This document shows positions 51,148 to 59,811 of a stretch of DNA of 64,000 nt, in pieces. The first letter of the stretch is position 1. Every line of letters begins with the position of its first letter. The notes below the pieces were generated by a model. The model saw only the letters and a list, made by a program, of their open reading frames with translations. It was not told where the DNA came from and made no database searches. Position numbers and translations under genes: made by a program. Origin of the DNA: Thermoflexibacter ruber (GTDB taxonomy: Bacteria > Bacteroidota > Bacteroidia > Cytophagales > Thermoflexibacteraceae); contig NZ_FONY01000003.1 of NCBI RefSeq assembly GCF_900113045.1, forward strand, positions 124,001 through 188,000. Direction: 5' to 3'.

Positions 51148-51153
51148 ATCTAA

Positions 51154-51180
51154 GTGGGGAGAATATGGTTAAATCCCCAC
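51154..51180. terminator. Bidirectional terminator overlapping the M61 peptidase stop codon
   Basis: GTGGGGA (51154-51160) pairs with TCCCCAC (51174-51180) around 13 bases. The right arm lies in the last codons of the minus-strand peptidase gene, and the left arm is just after the plus-strand outer-membrane gene. Confidence 0.55.
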
Positions 51181-53097
51181 CTTTAACCAAGCATTTCGTA
51201 GTTTGACCTGCTCTGGCGTTGCTTTTTCGTCTATTGCCAAAGGGAAATATACTTTATCCTCGACCATGACCATCGTGCCTTTAACCTTTTTCTCTTTGCG
51301 TTTGCCATTTTCCTCTCTGACAATGACAATGGTAACTTTGTCGCCTTCTTTGTTGGTCTTTTTTACCTCCTCAAAAACATCGCGGTAGTTTTGTTGAGTA
51401 ACTTTTGTTTTATTGATAGCTACTAAAAAATCGCCTTTTTGGAAGCCACTTTTTTCGTTGATTTCGTTGATGTCCTCTATAACAAAATGCCCTGTACTTT
51501 CATCAAAAGAGAGTTGCAAGCCTAAGGAAAGGCGTTTTTGGGTTTCCGTAACATCGTAGCGAAGCCCAACGGATTTAAAAATTTCTTTAAAAGGAAGTGG
51601 TTTTTCCCCTTCAACGTAATCAGCAAAAAATTTCCTTAACTCAGGGAATTTGGTAATTTCCACTATTTTATCGAATAACTCCTCGTCATCAAAAGGCTTA
51701 TCTTTGCCATACTGCTTTGAGAGGTCTATTATCAAATCTTGCAAGCCGTATTTGCCATTGGAAAACTGCCTAAGTTTGATGTCCAAACACATACCTATCA
51801 ATGCACCTTTGGCATAGACATTCTGGTACTGAGATTTATGCTCGTGCAGACAGCCCTTGCTCATGACCGTAAAAGGCAGACGGTCTTGGTATCCTTTCGC
51901 CTCATTGATTTTCCCTAAAATCACATTGAAATAATCCTGCTCGCTCATCAAACCATGCTTTACCTGCACATGACCCGCAAAATACTCTATACAGCCCTCA
52001 TACAGCCATAAGTGCTTGGACATCTGCGGATTAATGAAATCAAAATCATGGATTTCTTTGGAATGAATACTGAGCGGAGTAACGATATGGAAAAACTCAT
52101 GAGCAGCTACATCTTTAATCATTTGTGCCAAATCTTCTGGCTCTATTTCTGGTAAAAAATAAACAGAAGAATAGGAGTGTTCCAAAGCTCCATACGCGCC
52201 CGAGCGCGTAAAGCCCCTGAAAAGATAGATGATAAAAGCATAGCGATTTACGGGTAACTTACCTCCTAAGTAATCTTTTTGAGCCATGAGGATAGGTTTG
52301 ATTTGCTCTGCTACAAACTTGGAAGTGAGCTTCTTAGAGGGTGAGTAAACGGAAATCAGAATATCTGCCCCTCCTACTTGCATGACTGTTGTGTCGGGTT
52401 GGCTATACATGATAGGGGCATCGGCTAACTGCACATAGTCTCCCATGAGAAATTTGTCAGAAGTGGCAGTAGTGCTAACTGCTTGCATAGAAGTTGCTCC
52501 AAAAAATCCTTCAGGTTTGGTAATATTTACCTCATAATCATTGAATTTCATACCTTCTATGTAGCCAAAGAAGCCGTAGGTATTTATCATGAAGTTCGTT
52601 TTTTCTTCTATATTCGTTCCCGCAGGCTCAAAAACTACATTTTTTTTGTTGGAATCATAAGAGTCCTCTACCCAATAAGTAATCTTGTATAAGTTTTTGG
52701 CATCATTAATCTTCCAACGATTTTCGTCTAATACACTTACAGTAAGCTGTTCCCCTTGGGCATTATAAGCCTTGAAGTCAGAGAGAAAGCGACCAAAGTC
52801 ATAAATGCTGTATGTACCGGGAACTATCTTTGGCATACAATAAACTACTTCATTTTCAGTAATTTTAGGAGCTATCAACTCTACCATGAGTTTGTCATCT
52901 TGTACTTTGGTCAAATCCAAAGAAAACTGATAGTTCTCTGTTTGAGGGATAGCAGGAGATGGAGGTACAACTTCTTGTTGAACAGGCTTTCCTCCTTTTA
53001 CTTTTTTCTCTTGCGTTTTTTTCTGGGCAAAAGTCAAAGGAAGTTGAGATACAGAGATGAACAAAATAAGAATAAAAGAGAACCACAATTTTTTCAT
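51169..53097 (-). CDS. M61-family glycyl aminopeptidase with PDZ domain
   Basis: A 642-residue exported zinc peptidase. A signal peptide (about 25 residues) and a basic linker are followed by an N-terminal beta-domain, then the catalytic domain with His333-Glu334-Phe-Phe-His337 and the downstream glutamate in WLYEGCIEYFAG (about 28 residues later). A PDZ domain near the C-terminus (about 530-610) contains the SGFQKGDFLVAINK block. M61 enzymes cleave N-terminal Gly or Ala from peptides. It is transcribed alone. Probable location is the periplasm or cell surface. Confidence 0.9.
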   Translation of the reverse strand: MKKLWFSFILILFISVSQLPLTFAQKKTQEKKVKGGKPVQQEVVPPSPAIPQTENYQFSLDLTKVQDDKLMVELIAPKITENEVVYCMPKIVPGTYSIYDFGRFLSDFKAYNAQGEQLTVSVLDENRWKINDAKNLYKITYWVEDSYDSNKKNVVFEPAGTNIEEKTNFMINTYGFFGYIEGMKFNDYEVNITKPEGFFGATSMQAVSTTATSDKFLMGDYVQLADAPIMYSQPDTTVMQVGGADILISVYSPSKKLTSKFVAEQIKPILMAQKDYLGGKLPVNRYAFIIYLFRGFTRSGAYGALEHSYSSVYFLPEIEPEDLAQMIKDVAAHEFFHIVTPLSIHSKEIHDFDFINPQMSKHLWLYEGCIEYFAGHVQVKHGLMSEQDYFNVILGKINEAKGYQDRLPFTVMSKGCLHEHKSQYQNVYAKGALIGMCLDIKLRQFSNGKYGLQDLIIDLSKQYGKDKPFDDEELFDKIVEITKFPELRKFFADYVEGEKPLPFKEIFKSVGLRYDVTETQKRLSLGLQLSFDESTGHFVIEDINEINEKSGFQKGDFLVAINKTKVTQQNYRDVFEEVKKTNKEGDKVTIVIVREENGKRKEKKVKGTMVMVEDKVYFPLAIDEKATPEQVKLRNAWLKVGI

Positions 53098-53331
53098 TGC
53101 TTATCAGATATTTAAAGGTTAAAGTGTTACAGTAAAATACGCAACTTGGTGAAATACGAGTGAAGTACGGTGATATATTTTTTAAAATAACATTAACTTA
53201 ACTGCAAAATTAAGACAAAAACAGCATTTTATCTTAAAATTCTCGTAACTTTTCTGCATCATACTTTACTGAAATGTGGAATGATTTTCGTATTTTTATC
53301 TATGAAAAATATAAACGGTATAAGTAATTTG

Positions 53332-54753
53332 ATGAAAACTACCATGAAACCAATAAAACCTAATGCCCTATTTTTAGGCGTACTTTCTTTTTATGTTTCT
53401 ATTTATCAAGTATTTGCACAAAATATTTTGATAAAAAATTTACCTTTGGACAGCATACAAGTCGTCAATGCGATTATTACAGATGCAGAAAATACAGTGT
53501 GGCTTGGAACGGCAAAAGGTTTGGTAAGTATAAATAGAAATAGTGAAGTAAAAGTTCATAAAGTAGTCGTAGATACTTTTAGAAGCAGTCCTATTAGTTG
53601 TATTTTTATGGATAGCGAGCAGAACAAGTGGATTGGAACTTATACAGGGCAGGTTTTCAAAATCAATTTTCAAGGTATAACAAGCCGTTATGATTTTTCA
53701 AAATTTGGCAATCATCTCATTACCAATATTTTATTGGACAAAAATAATAATCTTTGGCTGAGTACAGCGGGTAACGGTATCTATACGATGAACCCTACAG
53801 GCGATATGCTAAATTTTAATTCCCAAAATTCTCCCTTGCCCAACGACCAAGTATTTGCTTTGCATTTGGACAATCAAGGTGTAGCGTGGATAGGAACAGG
53901 GAAAGGGCTGATAAAACTTTCAGGCATCAATCGCTGGGACAGAGAAAAGAAGATAGAAGGCGAAATCAGTGCCTTGGCGGAGTACAATGGCGACCTATGG
54001 GTGGGCGTGATTGGCTTGCAAGAAACAGAACTTTGGAAATACGAAAGCTATCGCAAATGGGTAAAAATAGAACTGCCAAATTTCATGAGATACACCCGCT
54101 TTATGAAATTTGCCTTTGATAAAAACGGAAAATTGTGGGTCGCTACCTCGCAAGTAGCCAATTTTGACAACGGAATATGGAATCTGTATGGAGAGGAGCA
54201 GGGGCTTACGTCCAAATCAGTAACTTGCCTGCAATTTGACCAAGAAAATCATTTGTGGATTGGTTCTGATGGCAAAGGGGCTTTTACCACTGCTCCAATC
54301 CAAATCCCTGAGAAAAAAGAAGAAAAGCTACCTTTTGTATTCATAGAAGAGAAACCTTACATAGACGAGGAGGGTTTAGTGCCTGACAAGGTAGATGAGT
54401 CTATCCTGAACAAACCCATCACTTTGAAAATCCAATTCCAGCAAAGTCGCTCTGAGCTTTTACCTACTTCTATCATAGAATTAGAAAAATTAGTAGAGAT
54501 TTTGAATAAAAATCCTAATTGGCTCGTAGAAATTTCAGGGCATACTGACAATGTAGGGAATCCTAAACTCAATCTGGAACTCTCCGAGCAGAGAGCGGCA
54601 GTAGTAAGAGATTATATTATGCAAAGAGGTGTAGCCATGAGCCGCATTACTACTCTGGGTTTTGGAGGTACAAGACCCATTGCCAGCAATAGTAACTCTA
54701 AAGACAGAGAAAAAAATAGGCGAGTAGAAATAGTTTTGAGGAAGAGAATGTGA
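53332..54753 (+). CDS. Outer-membrane-associated protein: Reg_prop beta-propeller fused to OmpA-like domain
   Basis: From ATG 53332 the product is 473 residues. It has a signal peptide ending Val-Phe-Ala-Gln, then propeller repeats of the two-component-regulator type, recognised by VWLGTAKGLVSI, KWIGTYTGQVFKI, LWLSTAGNGIYTM, AWIGTGKGLIKL and LWIGSDGKGAFTT. The C-terminal 110 residues are an OmpA/MotB peptidoglycan-binding domain with ISGHTDNVGNPKLNLELSEQRA and a final NRRVEI. An earlier ATG at 53281 and a later one at 53344 are in frame; the start is uncertain by a few residues. Such proteins tie outer-membrane or periplasmic structures to peptidoglycan. There is no histidine kinase part, so it is not a classical hybrid sensor. 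Confidence 0.82.
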   Translation: MKTTMKPIKPNALFLGVLSFYVSIYQVFAQNILIKNLPLDSIQVVNAIITDAENTVWLGTAKGLVSINRNSEVKVHKVVVDTFRSSPISCIFMDSEQNKWIGTYTGQVFKINFQGITSRYDFSKFGNHLITNILLDKNNNLWLSTAGNGIYTMNPTGDMLNFNSQNSPLPNDQVFALHLDNQGVAWIGTGKGLIKLSGINRWDREKKIEGEISALAEYNGDLWVGVIGLQETELWKYESYRKWVKIELPNFMRYTRFMKFAFDKNGKLWVATSQVANFDNGIWNLYGEEQGLTSKSVTCLQFDQENHLWIGSDGKGAFTTAPIQIPEKKEEKLPFVFIEEKPYIDEEGLVPDKVDESILNKPITLKIQFQQSRSELLPTSIIELEKLVEILNKNPNWLVEISGHTDNVGNPKLNLELSEQRAAVVRDYIMQRGVAMSRITTLGFGGTRPIASNSNSKDREKNRRVEIVLRKRM

Positions 54754-54782
54754 TAAGAGCATATAACTCTGCCTCTTTTTAT

Positions 54783-55514
54783 TTATGATACTTCTATGAT
54801 ATTTTTCTGCTTGACTATGGGCAAATTTTGCAGACAAAGATAAAGTTGGGCAGTAGTAATTACATCATTACGGCAATAGGAGGCAATGCGTTCCAAATTT
54901 TTATCTTTATAGTAAATACTTGAAACCATGCTCCCGTCTATGGCATCATGGTAAGGAGGCAAACCAAAAAGATGTGCTAATAAGCGTAAGGAAGAGTAGT
55001 TTTTTCTATCGCCAAACTTCCACATCTCCATAGTATCCAAGTGAGGATTGTCCCAAGGTTTGTTTCGTAAATGTTGGAAAATAGCAGGCAGACCCAAGCC
55101 ATGAATCAACATTCGCCTGCATAAAAATGGGTAATCAAACTCTTTGCCGTTGTGTGCTACTAAGCGTTTTCTTTTGCTTAACCTTTTTTCTAAAAGGTCT
55201 TTGAACTCTTGTAAAAGTTTTTTTTCATCATCGTTACTAATAGACTTTACTCGCAAACCTAATTCACTTTGTTCGTTCAAGTAAAAAAAGCCAAGTCCAA
55301 TGCTGACTATTTGACAAAACTCGGCGTGAAGCGCGGCATACTTTTCAAATGCCTCAGCAGGTACTTCGTCTTGCTCTTGGTATATTTTTGCTCTCTTTTC
55401 CCAGAAATTTTGCATAGGATTGGGCAAATCTTGATAAGAAGAAGCACAGCTAACTGTTTCAATATCAATAAAAAGTAAATATTTGAGTTCTTGATGATAG
55501 ATTTTCATGTTCAA
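54783..55514 (-). CDS. PolB-type DEDDy 3'-5' exonuclease-like protein
   Basis: A 243-residue cytosolic nuclease of the RNase H fold. Motif I is FIDIET (Asp-x-Glu), motif II lies in VAHNGKEFDYPFL (Asn-x-x-x-Phe-Asp), and motif III is YCRNDV (Tyr-x-x-x-Asp), matching DEDDy exonucleases related to the proofreading domain of DNA polymerase B (predicted PolB exonuclease-like family). It lacks a polymerase part. It probably acts on DNA or RNA 3' ends in repair or turnover; the substrate is not known. It is a single gene, convergent with the propeller/OmpA gene. Confidence 0.82.
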   Translation of the reverse strand: MNMKIYHQELKYLLFIDIETVSCASSYQDLPNPMQNFWEKRAKIYQEQDEVPAEAFEKYAALHAEFCQIVSIGLGFFYLNEQSELGLRVKSISNDDEKKLLQEFKDLLEKRLSKRKRLVAHNGKEFDYPFLCRRMLIHGLGLPAIFQHLRNKPWDNPHLDTMEMWKFGDRKNYSSLRLLAHLFGLPPYHDAIDGSMVSSIYYKDKNLERIASYCRNDVITTAQLYLCLQNLPIVKQKNIIEVS

Positions 55515-55737
55515 AATGATTCAAGCATAAAATTAGTGTTTTTCTTCTTAAAATATATGTATTGAACTATCTTCTTTTTATCATGTCATAATGTCTGATT
55601 GCTTCCTTGCTTTTTATTCGAACAATTGACATATTGACATAGTTTATTACTTGGCTTTTTATTTGATGAAGTGCATAGTAAGATTATAATGAAATCGTAA
55701 CAAATATTTTTCCTATCATATATAAACACTTGTCATT

Positions 55738-56136
55738 ATGAGCGTTACCAATGAATTGACCAAGCAGTTAGCACATTTAGCCAATGTGAACAGTGTCATA
55801 GGGGGAGGGATTAGCTCTATGAACGAAAGAATTAGGGAATTGAAAGACGGAGTATTGTTGGAGGTATCTATGCCAAGCGTAAGTCCAGATGCTTACAGGG
55901 TACGTATCAAAGATAATATATTGATGGTAATAATGAGCTTGAGTGTAATAGAAAATATTGATAGTGAGGAGGAGAGGGTATTCTCACCTTCTTTGATTCG
56001 TGCTTTTCCGATACCTCATTTTATAGATGTGGACAACATTCAAGCACAGTACAACTACGAAGAGGGAAAGTTGCAAGTATTTGCACCATATAATAACCTT
56101 CGCAACTATGCCAAAGATGTAGATATTAGGTTTTAG
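55738..56136 (+). CDS. Diverged Hsp20-like (alpha-crystallin fold) protein
   Basis: A 132-residue protein with the strand pattern of a small heat-shock protein: LEVSMPSVSPDAYRVRIKDNILMVIMS resembles the early crystallin strands, and IRAFPIPHFIDVDNIQAQYNYEEGKLQVFAPY resembles the region that in classical Hsp20 reads F.LP..VD...I.A.Y.nGvL.v..PK. The final PK and the IXI motif are missing. It is therefore a divergent relative, perhaps with altered oligomerisation. A canonical Hsp20 lies 2 kb away at 57975. A strong hairpin terminator follows. Confidence 0.65.
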   Translation: MSVTNELTKQLAHLANVNSVIGGGISSMNERIRELKDGVLLEVSMPSVSPDAYRVRIKDNILMVIMSLSVIENIDSEEERVFSPSLIRAFPIPHFIDVDNIQAQYNYEEGKLQVFAPYNNLRNYAKDVDIRF

Positions 56137-56171
56137 GTAAGCTATTGCTTCGAAAAAAAAGCCGTTTAAAG

Positions 56172-56202
56172 AACCTGTAAGATTTGAAGAGTCTTACAGG
56201 TT
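56172..56202 (+). terminator. Terminator after the diverged Hsp20-like gene
   Basis: A perfect 11-bp stem AACCTGTAAGA (56172-56182) pairs with 56192-56202 around 9 bases, with T-rich sequence following. The ACCTGTAAGA...TCTTACAGGT form is also a common Bacteroidota intergenic palindrome, so it may be a dispersed repeat recruited as a terminator. Confidence 0.75.
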
Positions 56203-56275
56203 TTTATTTTTTATACCCAAGCAAAATTAGTTTACAAACTTATTTGAGTGAAAAAGTATTATCAATCTTTTACAT

Positions 56276-56300
56276 CTGACAAGTTTGCGAAATTTGTCAG
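56276..56300. repeat. Short palindrome in the 293-bp gap before the Rieske gene
   Basis: CTGACAA (56276-56282) pairs with TTGTCAG (56294-56300) around 11 bases. The rest of the 56137-56429 gap shows no gene. The sequence belongs to a CTGACAA..TTGTCAG type often seen between genes in this phylum. Confidence 0.45.
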
Positions 56301-56429
56301 GTGTGAATATAAAAATGATTTTTGGGGTTGTCTTTTGGGGCTTTTATCTAAACTATAAAACTCTTTATACGTACTATTAGTTATGATTTTGGAGCTTTAT
56401 ATTCACTAAAACCTAACCATTCCTAATTT

Positions 56430-56909
56430 ATGACACGATTAGAATTTTTGAAAAGTCTTGATTTAAGCGGTGCCGCTTTGTTCTCAGTATTAGCCACTTG
56501 TACTTTAGAAAGCTGCTCCTCTAAGGGGAGTGATACGCCTACTCCTAACAATCCCAGTGGAGGCTCGAGTACGGCAGGTTTTACGGGGACAGCAACAGGC
56601 AACAACATAGATTTTACTATCGATTTGACTAACTCCGCCAACTCCTCTCTTGCGAGCGTAGGAGGAGCAAGAGTCTTTGGTGATGTAATTGTGGCTCGTA
56701 CAGGGGCAAATACGTTTGTGGCTGTTTCTAAGGCGTGTACGCATCAGGGAACTACCGTAGAATATAGACACGCACAAGGGCATTTCTTCTGCCCTAATCA
56801 CGGCTCGATTTTTGGCTTGAATGGAAGCGTTATACGCGACCCCGCTACCCAACCACTTAAAGCCTTTAGTACGACCCTTAATGGGAACAATCTAAGAGTT
56901 TTCGCTTAG
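56430..56909 (+). CDS. Rieske [2Fe-2S] domain protein, exported
   Basis: A 159-residue protein. The N-terminal part (MTRLEFLKSL then a hydrophobic run) looks like an export signal, possibly lipoprotein-like near LESC, followed by a Ser/Thr/Gly/Pro-rich linker (about 30-50). The Rieske cluster ligands are Cys-Thr-His in KACTHQGTTV and Cys-Pro-Asn-His in FFCPNHGSIF. The family transfers electrons; small stand-alone forms in Bacteroidota have no defined partner. Its stop codon (TAG 56907-56909) overlaps the stop of the convergent patatin gene. Confidence 0.88.
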   Translation: MTRLEFLKSLDLSGAALFSVLATCTLESCSSKGSDTPTPNNPSGGSSTAGFTGTATGNNIDFTIDLTNSANSSLASVGGARVFGDVIVARTGANTFVAVSKACTHQGTTVEYRHAQGHFFCPNHGSIFGLNGSVIRDPATQPLKAFSTTLNGNNLRVFA

Positions 56910-57808
56910 TTTGATACTTCTTTTGATGCCCACTGCTCAAGGGCGGTGTGCATCATACGTCTGCCGTATTCTATCATTTCAGTAGCTTTATAAAATTCAA
57001 AAGTACCACAAGCCTGACGAGAGATATTTACAAGTATGTCGGGCTTGTGTTGCTCTAAGGTAAATTCGGCTACTCTATCCTGCATCATATCAAAAGATTT
57101 ATTAAGCAGTTCAAAAAAGCCTAATGTCTTTTTAGGTGATTCTGATTTAGGAAGTAGGCTAAGCCACTTTTCCATAAAAGAGCTAATTTTCATGCGATAA
57201 TTATTTTCCTCTTCTATATTTTTTTCTCTGTTCTTTATCTCTTTGTAGTAAGGAATGTTAGCATTAAGATTGACCACTACCAGTATATCCTGTTCTGTTC
57301 GTTTGACACGGCCTATTGGTATAGGATTGACTACTCCACCATCTACCAATATCTGATTTTCTTTGACAAAAGGCTTTAAAATCGTAGGAATAGCTACGGA
57401 GGCACGCATAGCATCAAAAAGGCTTCCACTTTCAAATACTACTTCGCAGTTATTGGTAACATCAGAGGCTACTGCGGTGAAGTGTATAGGCAGACTTTCT
57501 ATGGCTACATCAGGAATAAACTTTTGAAGCTCTGCAAATACACGCTCCCCTTTGACAAATCCTTGTGAGCTAAAAGTAAAATCAAAGAGATTAAACACGT
57601 CTAACTTGTCTAAATTGCACATCCATTTCTTGTACGCCTCCAAGTGCCCAGCAGCATAAATCCCTCCTATAACTGCCCCAATAGAAGTACCTGAAATTGC
57701 TTGAATTTCAAACCCTTGTGATTCTAATGCTTCTATTGCTCCGATATGTGCTAAGCCTCGCGCACCGCCACTGGAAAGAACTAACGAAACTTTGTTTGTC
57801 TGTTTCAT
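56906..57808 (-). CDS. Patatin-like phospholipase
   Basis: A 300-residue Ser-Asp dyad lipase of the RssA/NTE-like patatin family. The oxyanion motif GGARGLAH is at 14-21, nucleophile Ser42 sits in GTSIG (40-44) and the catalytic Asp156 in DGG (156-158). It lacks a signal peptide, so it is probably cytosolic or membrane-associated and acts on phospholipids or related esters. It is a single gene with a convergent Rieske gene sharing the stop region. Confidence 0.9.
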   Translation of the reverse strand: MKQTNKVSLVLSSGGARGLAHIGAIEALESQGFEIQAISGTSIGAVIGGIYAAGHLEAYKKWMCNLDKLDVFNLFDFTFSSQGFVKGERVFAELQKFIPDVAIESLPIHFTAVASDVTNNCEVVFESGSLFDAMRASVAIPTILKPFVKENQILVDGGVVNPIPIGRVKRTEQDILVVVNLNANIPYYKEIKNREKNIEEENNYRMKISSFMEKWLSLLPKSESPKKTLGFFELLNKSFDMMQDRVAEFTLEQHKPDILVNISRQACGTFEFYKATEMIEYGRRMMHTALEQWASKEVSN

Positions 57809-57882
57809 AGGATTTGCTTATTGATTCCTTGTCAATAATAAGAATTTATGATAGAATCATAAAATATTTGCTTCACAACAAA

Positions 57883-57911
57883 AGCCACAAGCACCAAAGG
57901 CACTTGTGGCT
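57883..57911 (-). terminator. Terminator after hsp20
   Basis: A 9-bp stem (AGCCACAAG, 57883-57891, with CTTGTGGCT, 57903-57911) has an 11-base loop. Read on the minus strand it is followed by TTTTGTTGT, suitable for ending the hsp20 transcript. Confidence 0.7.
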
Positions 57912-57974
57912 AACACTTTTAAACTAAACCTAAAAAACCATCGTCAATTAATCTATTTACTACTTAATGCTTGC

Positions 57975-58403
57975 TTAGTCTATGTTGATGTTTTTACCCG
58001 TTTTAGGCTGAGCAATTTTAGGTAAAACTACGTACAAGATTCCATCGCTATATCTGGCTGAGATATTATCGGTATCTACCTTATCAGACAGGGTAAAAGT
58101 GCGTTTGAAATTACCAAAACCAAACTCTTTGCGAGCATATTTCTTTGCATTTTCTTGCGTTTTCACTTGTGTCCAAATCGTCAATTTGTCATTCTTTACC
58201 TCGATGTTAAAGTCCTCTTTTTGCAAGCCCGGTGCGGCTACCTCCAGCGTAAAATCGCTTTCATTATCTACAATGTTTACTGCGGGATGACCAAATTGCA
58301 TTACTTCTTGCAATTTCTCCTGCCAGTCTGTACCACAGGCATCAGCCCATACTCTGAAAAAAGGTGCGTAACCGTAGTTACCTTTGCGTGTGCCAAATCT
58401 CAT
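57975..58403 (-). CDS. Small heat-shock protein, Hsp20/alpha-crystallin family
   Basis: A 142-residue ATP-independent holdase chaperone. After an N-terminal arm (about 1-40) the crystallin domain contains VNIVDNESDFTLEVAAPGLQKEDFNIEVKNDKLTIW, then FGFGNFKRTFTLSDKVDTDNISARYSDGILYVVLPK, which is the family signature. It ends with a short tail with Lys-Asn-Ile-Asn-Ile, an IXI motif that anchors oligomers. It is transcribed alone with a clear terminator. Upstream repeated TGACA boxes may be its heat-shock control. Confidence 0.93.
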   Translation of the reverse strand: MRFGTRKGNYGYAPFFRVWADACGTDWQEKLQEVMQFGHPAVNIVDNESDFTLEVAAPGLQKEDFNIEVKNDKLTIWTQVKTQENAKKYARKEFGFGNFKRTFTLSDKVDTDNISARYSDGILYVVLPKIAQPKTGKNINID

Positions 58404-58734
58404 AGTTTTATCGTTTTTGTGATGATGAAATAATTTTTAGTTTTTGGGATTCGTGTATCTTCTTTATTTGGCAATTTTACTTACACTTTAGAGCAGTTAC
58501 ACCAAGCCTCAAACCTTACCCTTCCTCATTCAATAAACAAACCAAAGTAAAATTTAGGAAAAATAATGACAAAATGTCTTATTTTTATTAAAATAGTAGA
58601 TTAAGATAATGACAATTTGACATTTTTTAAAATTTATTAAGAAGAAGTTAATGGTAATTCGATAAATTAGATTGAATTTTTGGCATAGTTATTACGCTAA
58701 ATAATTTGTTTGGCACTTAAAATCCTTAAAAATA
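58404..58734. promoter_or_regulatory. Divergent AT-rich region with repeated TGACA boxes upstream of hsp20
   Basis: No gene is visible. GACAAAATGTC, an inverted repeat of GACA, lies at 58568-58578. A TGACA-ATT-TGACA direct repeat lies at 58610-58622. These sit about 165-220 bp before the hsp20 ATG and about 110-170 bp before the plus-strand gene. Their role is unproven; a heat-shock or stress operator is one possibility. Confidence 0.35.
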
Positions 58735-59736
58735 ATGAGAAAACCACATTTCATCTTTTCATTGATAGTTGCTTTTGCCTTGTTTTTATTTACTTTATCT
58801 TTTCCCATAACTCTATCGTTTGCCCAATCCAATGTAGAAAAATTTAAAAACCTTGCTGTGGGGAAGCATTGGGGAATGCGTTACTTTATTGAGAAATACC
58901 CTGTGAAAAATGAAAAAGAAAGCAGAAAAATTTTGGCTGAGGGGAAAAAAATCATACCATTAGACGGAAAACCTTTTGTCATAGATACTTTGATTAGAGT
59001 GTATGATTGCTTGCAAGAATACTTGCAGTTGAGGGCTAACAATACTTTTGCTTCCACCAATGTAGAAGAAGGCGGGACTTGGGCGACCGAAGGAACAGAT
59101 AGAATTATTTTTCGCAAGAGAAATGGTGCAAAATATATTAGTGCCAATATTAGCTTTGTCAGCGAAGATAGCTTGGTTTTGATTGATGAGGAGAACCCTA
59201 ATGATGTTTTTATCCAAATTTTTAAAGTCTGCAAGGATAATGATAGCACCTTTATAGACTCGCGAGAGGTCTATAAAGTATGGAATATTTGGGGGATAAT
59301 AGGAGGCTACCAACGCTGGGAACAGAATGGACTCATAGAGTTAGGGCTTACCCGTTGGAAGCAATTTGAATGGAACAGAGTAATTTATGCTTTTTCTGCC
59401 AATGTAGAAATAGACCCTATCAACTCCATGCACGGTGCTTCGGTCAATCTGTGGACAGAGGACAAATTTTTTGCTTATGGCATTGCCGCTACCGCACACA
59501 GCGATTTCAAAGATTTTTTTGTAGGTATCAAGCCTATGGCAGGTTTTAGTTTCAATCGCCTTTTTAGCAACTCTGGCTATACTGTTCATGCCTTGTACGG
59601 TTATAATTTCAACTTAGGCGAAAAGTCGTCTGACTTTGTGAATAGGCACTCTATTACCGTCAGATTGAACGTTCCTTTCTTTAGGTCTTTCAAAAATGTT
59701 ATTAGAAAACCTGACCAAGAAAACGATTATAATTAG
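58735..59736 (+). CDS. Exported protein of unknown function with C-terminal barrel-like region
   Basis: A 333-residue protein with a long signal peptide (about 30 residues, ending Ser-Phe-Ala-Gln). A first beta-rich domain of about 140 residues follows, with a lipocalin-like rhythm (GGTWATEGTDRIIFRK, then YISANISFVSEDSLVLIDE). The C-terminal part (about 200-320) has short amphipathic strands ending in aromatic residues and a final SITVRLNVPFF, as in a small outer-membrane barrel or a barrel-tethered domain. I do not recognise the family. It is transcribed divergently from hsp20 and lies 75 bp before mltG, with a small hairpin between them. Confidence 0.65.
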   Translation: MRKPHFIFSLIVAFALFLFTLSFPITLSFAQSNVEKFKNLAVGKHWGMRYFIEKYPVKNEKESRKILAEGKKIIPLDGKPFVIDTLIRVYDCLQEYLQLRANNTFASTNVEEGGTWATEGTDRIIFRKRNGAKYISANISFVSEDSLVLIDEENPNDVFIQIFKVCKDNDSTFIDSREVYKVWNIWGIIGGYQRWEQNGLIELGLTRWKQFEWNRVIYAFSANVEIDPINSMHGASVNLWTEDKFFAYGIAATAHSDFKDFFVGIKPMAGFSFNRLFSNSGYTVHALYGYNFNLGEKSSDFVNRHSITVRLNVPFFRSFKNVIRKPDQENDYN

Positions 59737-59748
59737 AATTGTTTTTTA

Positions 59749-59785
59749 TAATTTTGTGCCAATGTGCCAAGAATAAAAATCTTGG
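59749..59785 (+). promoter_or_regulatory. -7-like element and small hairpin before mltG
   Basis: TAATTTTG (59749-59756) fits TAnnTTTG on the plus strand, about 56 bases before the mltG ATG. A 6-bp hairpin CCAAGA/TCTTGG (59767-59772 with 59780-59785) follows. No -33 box is convincing, so this is tentative. Confidence 0.35.
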
Positions 59786-59811
59786 TAAATCGGGTAAATA
59801 CCTAAAGCACA

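Noticed and set aside
58681-58697. Sigma-54 promoter (TGGCAT...TTACGC)
   Set aside because: The GG and GC elements are 12 bases apart rather than the required 10.
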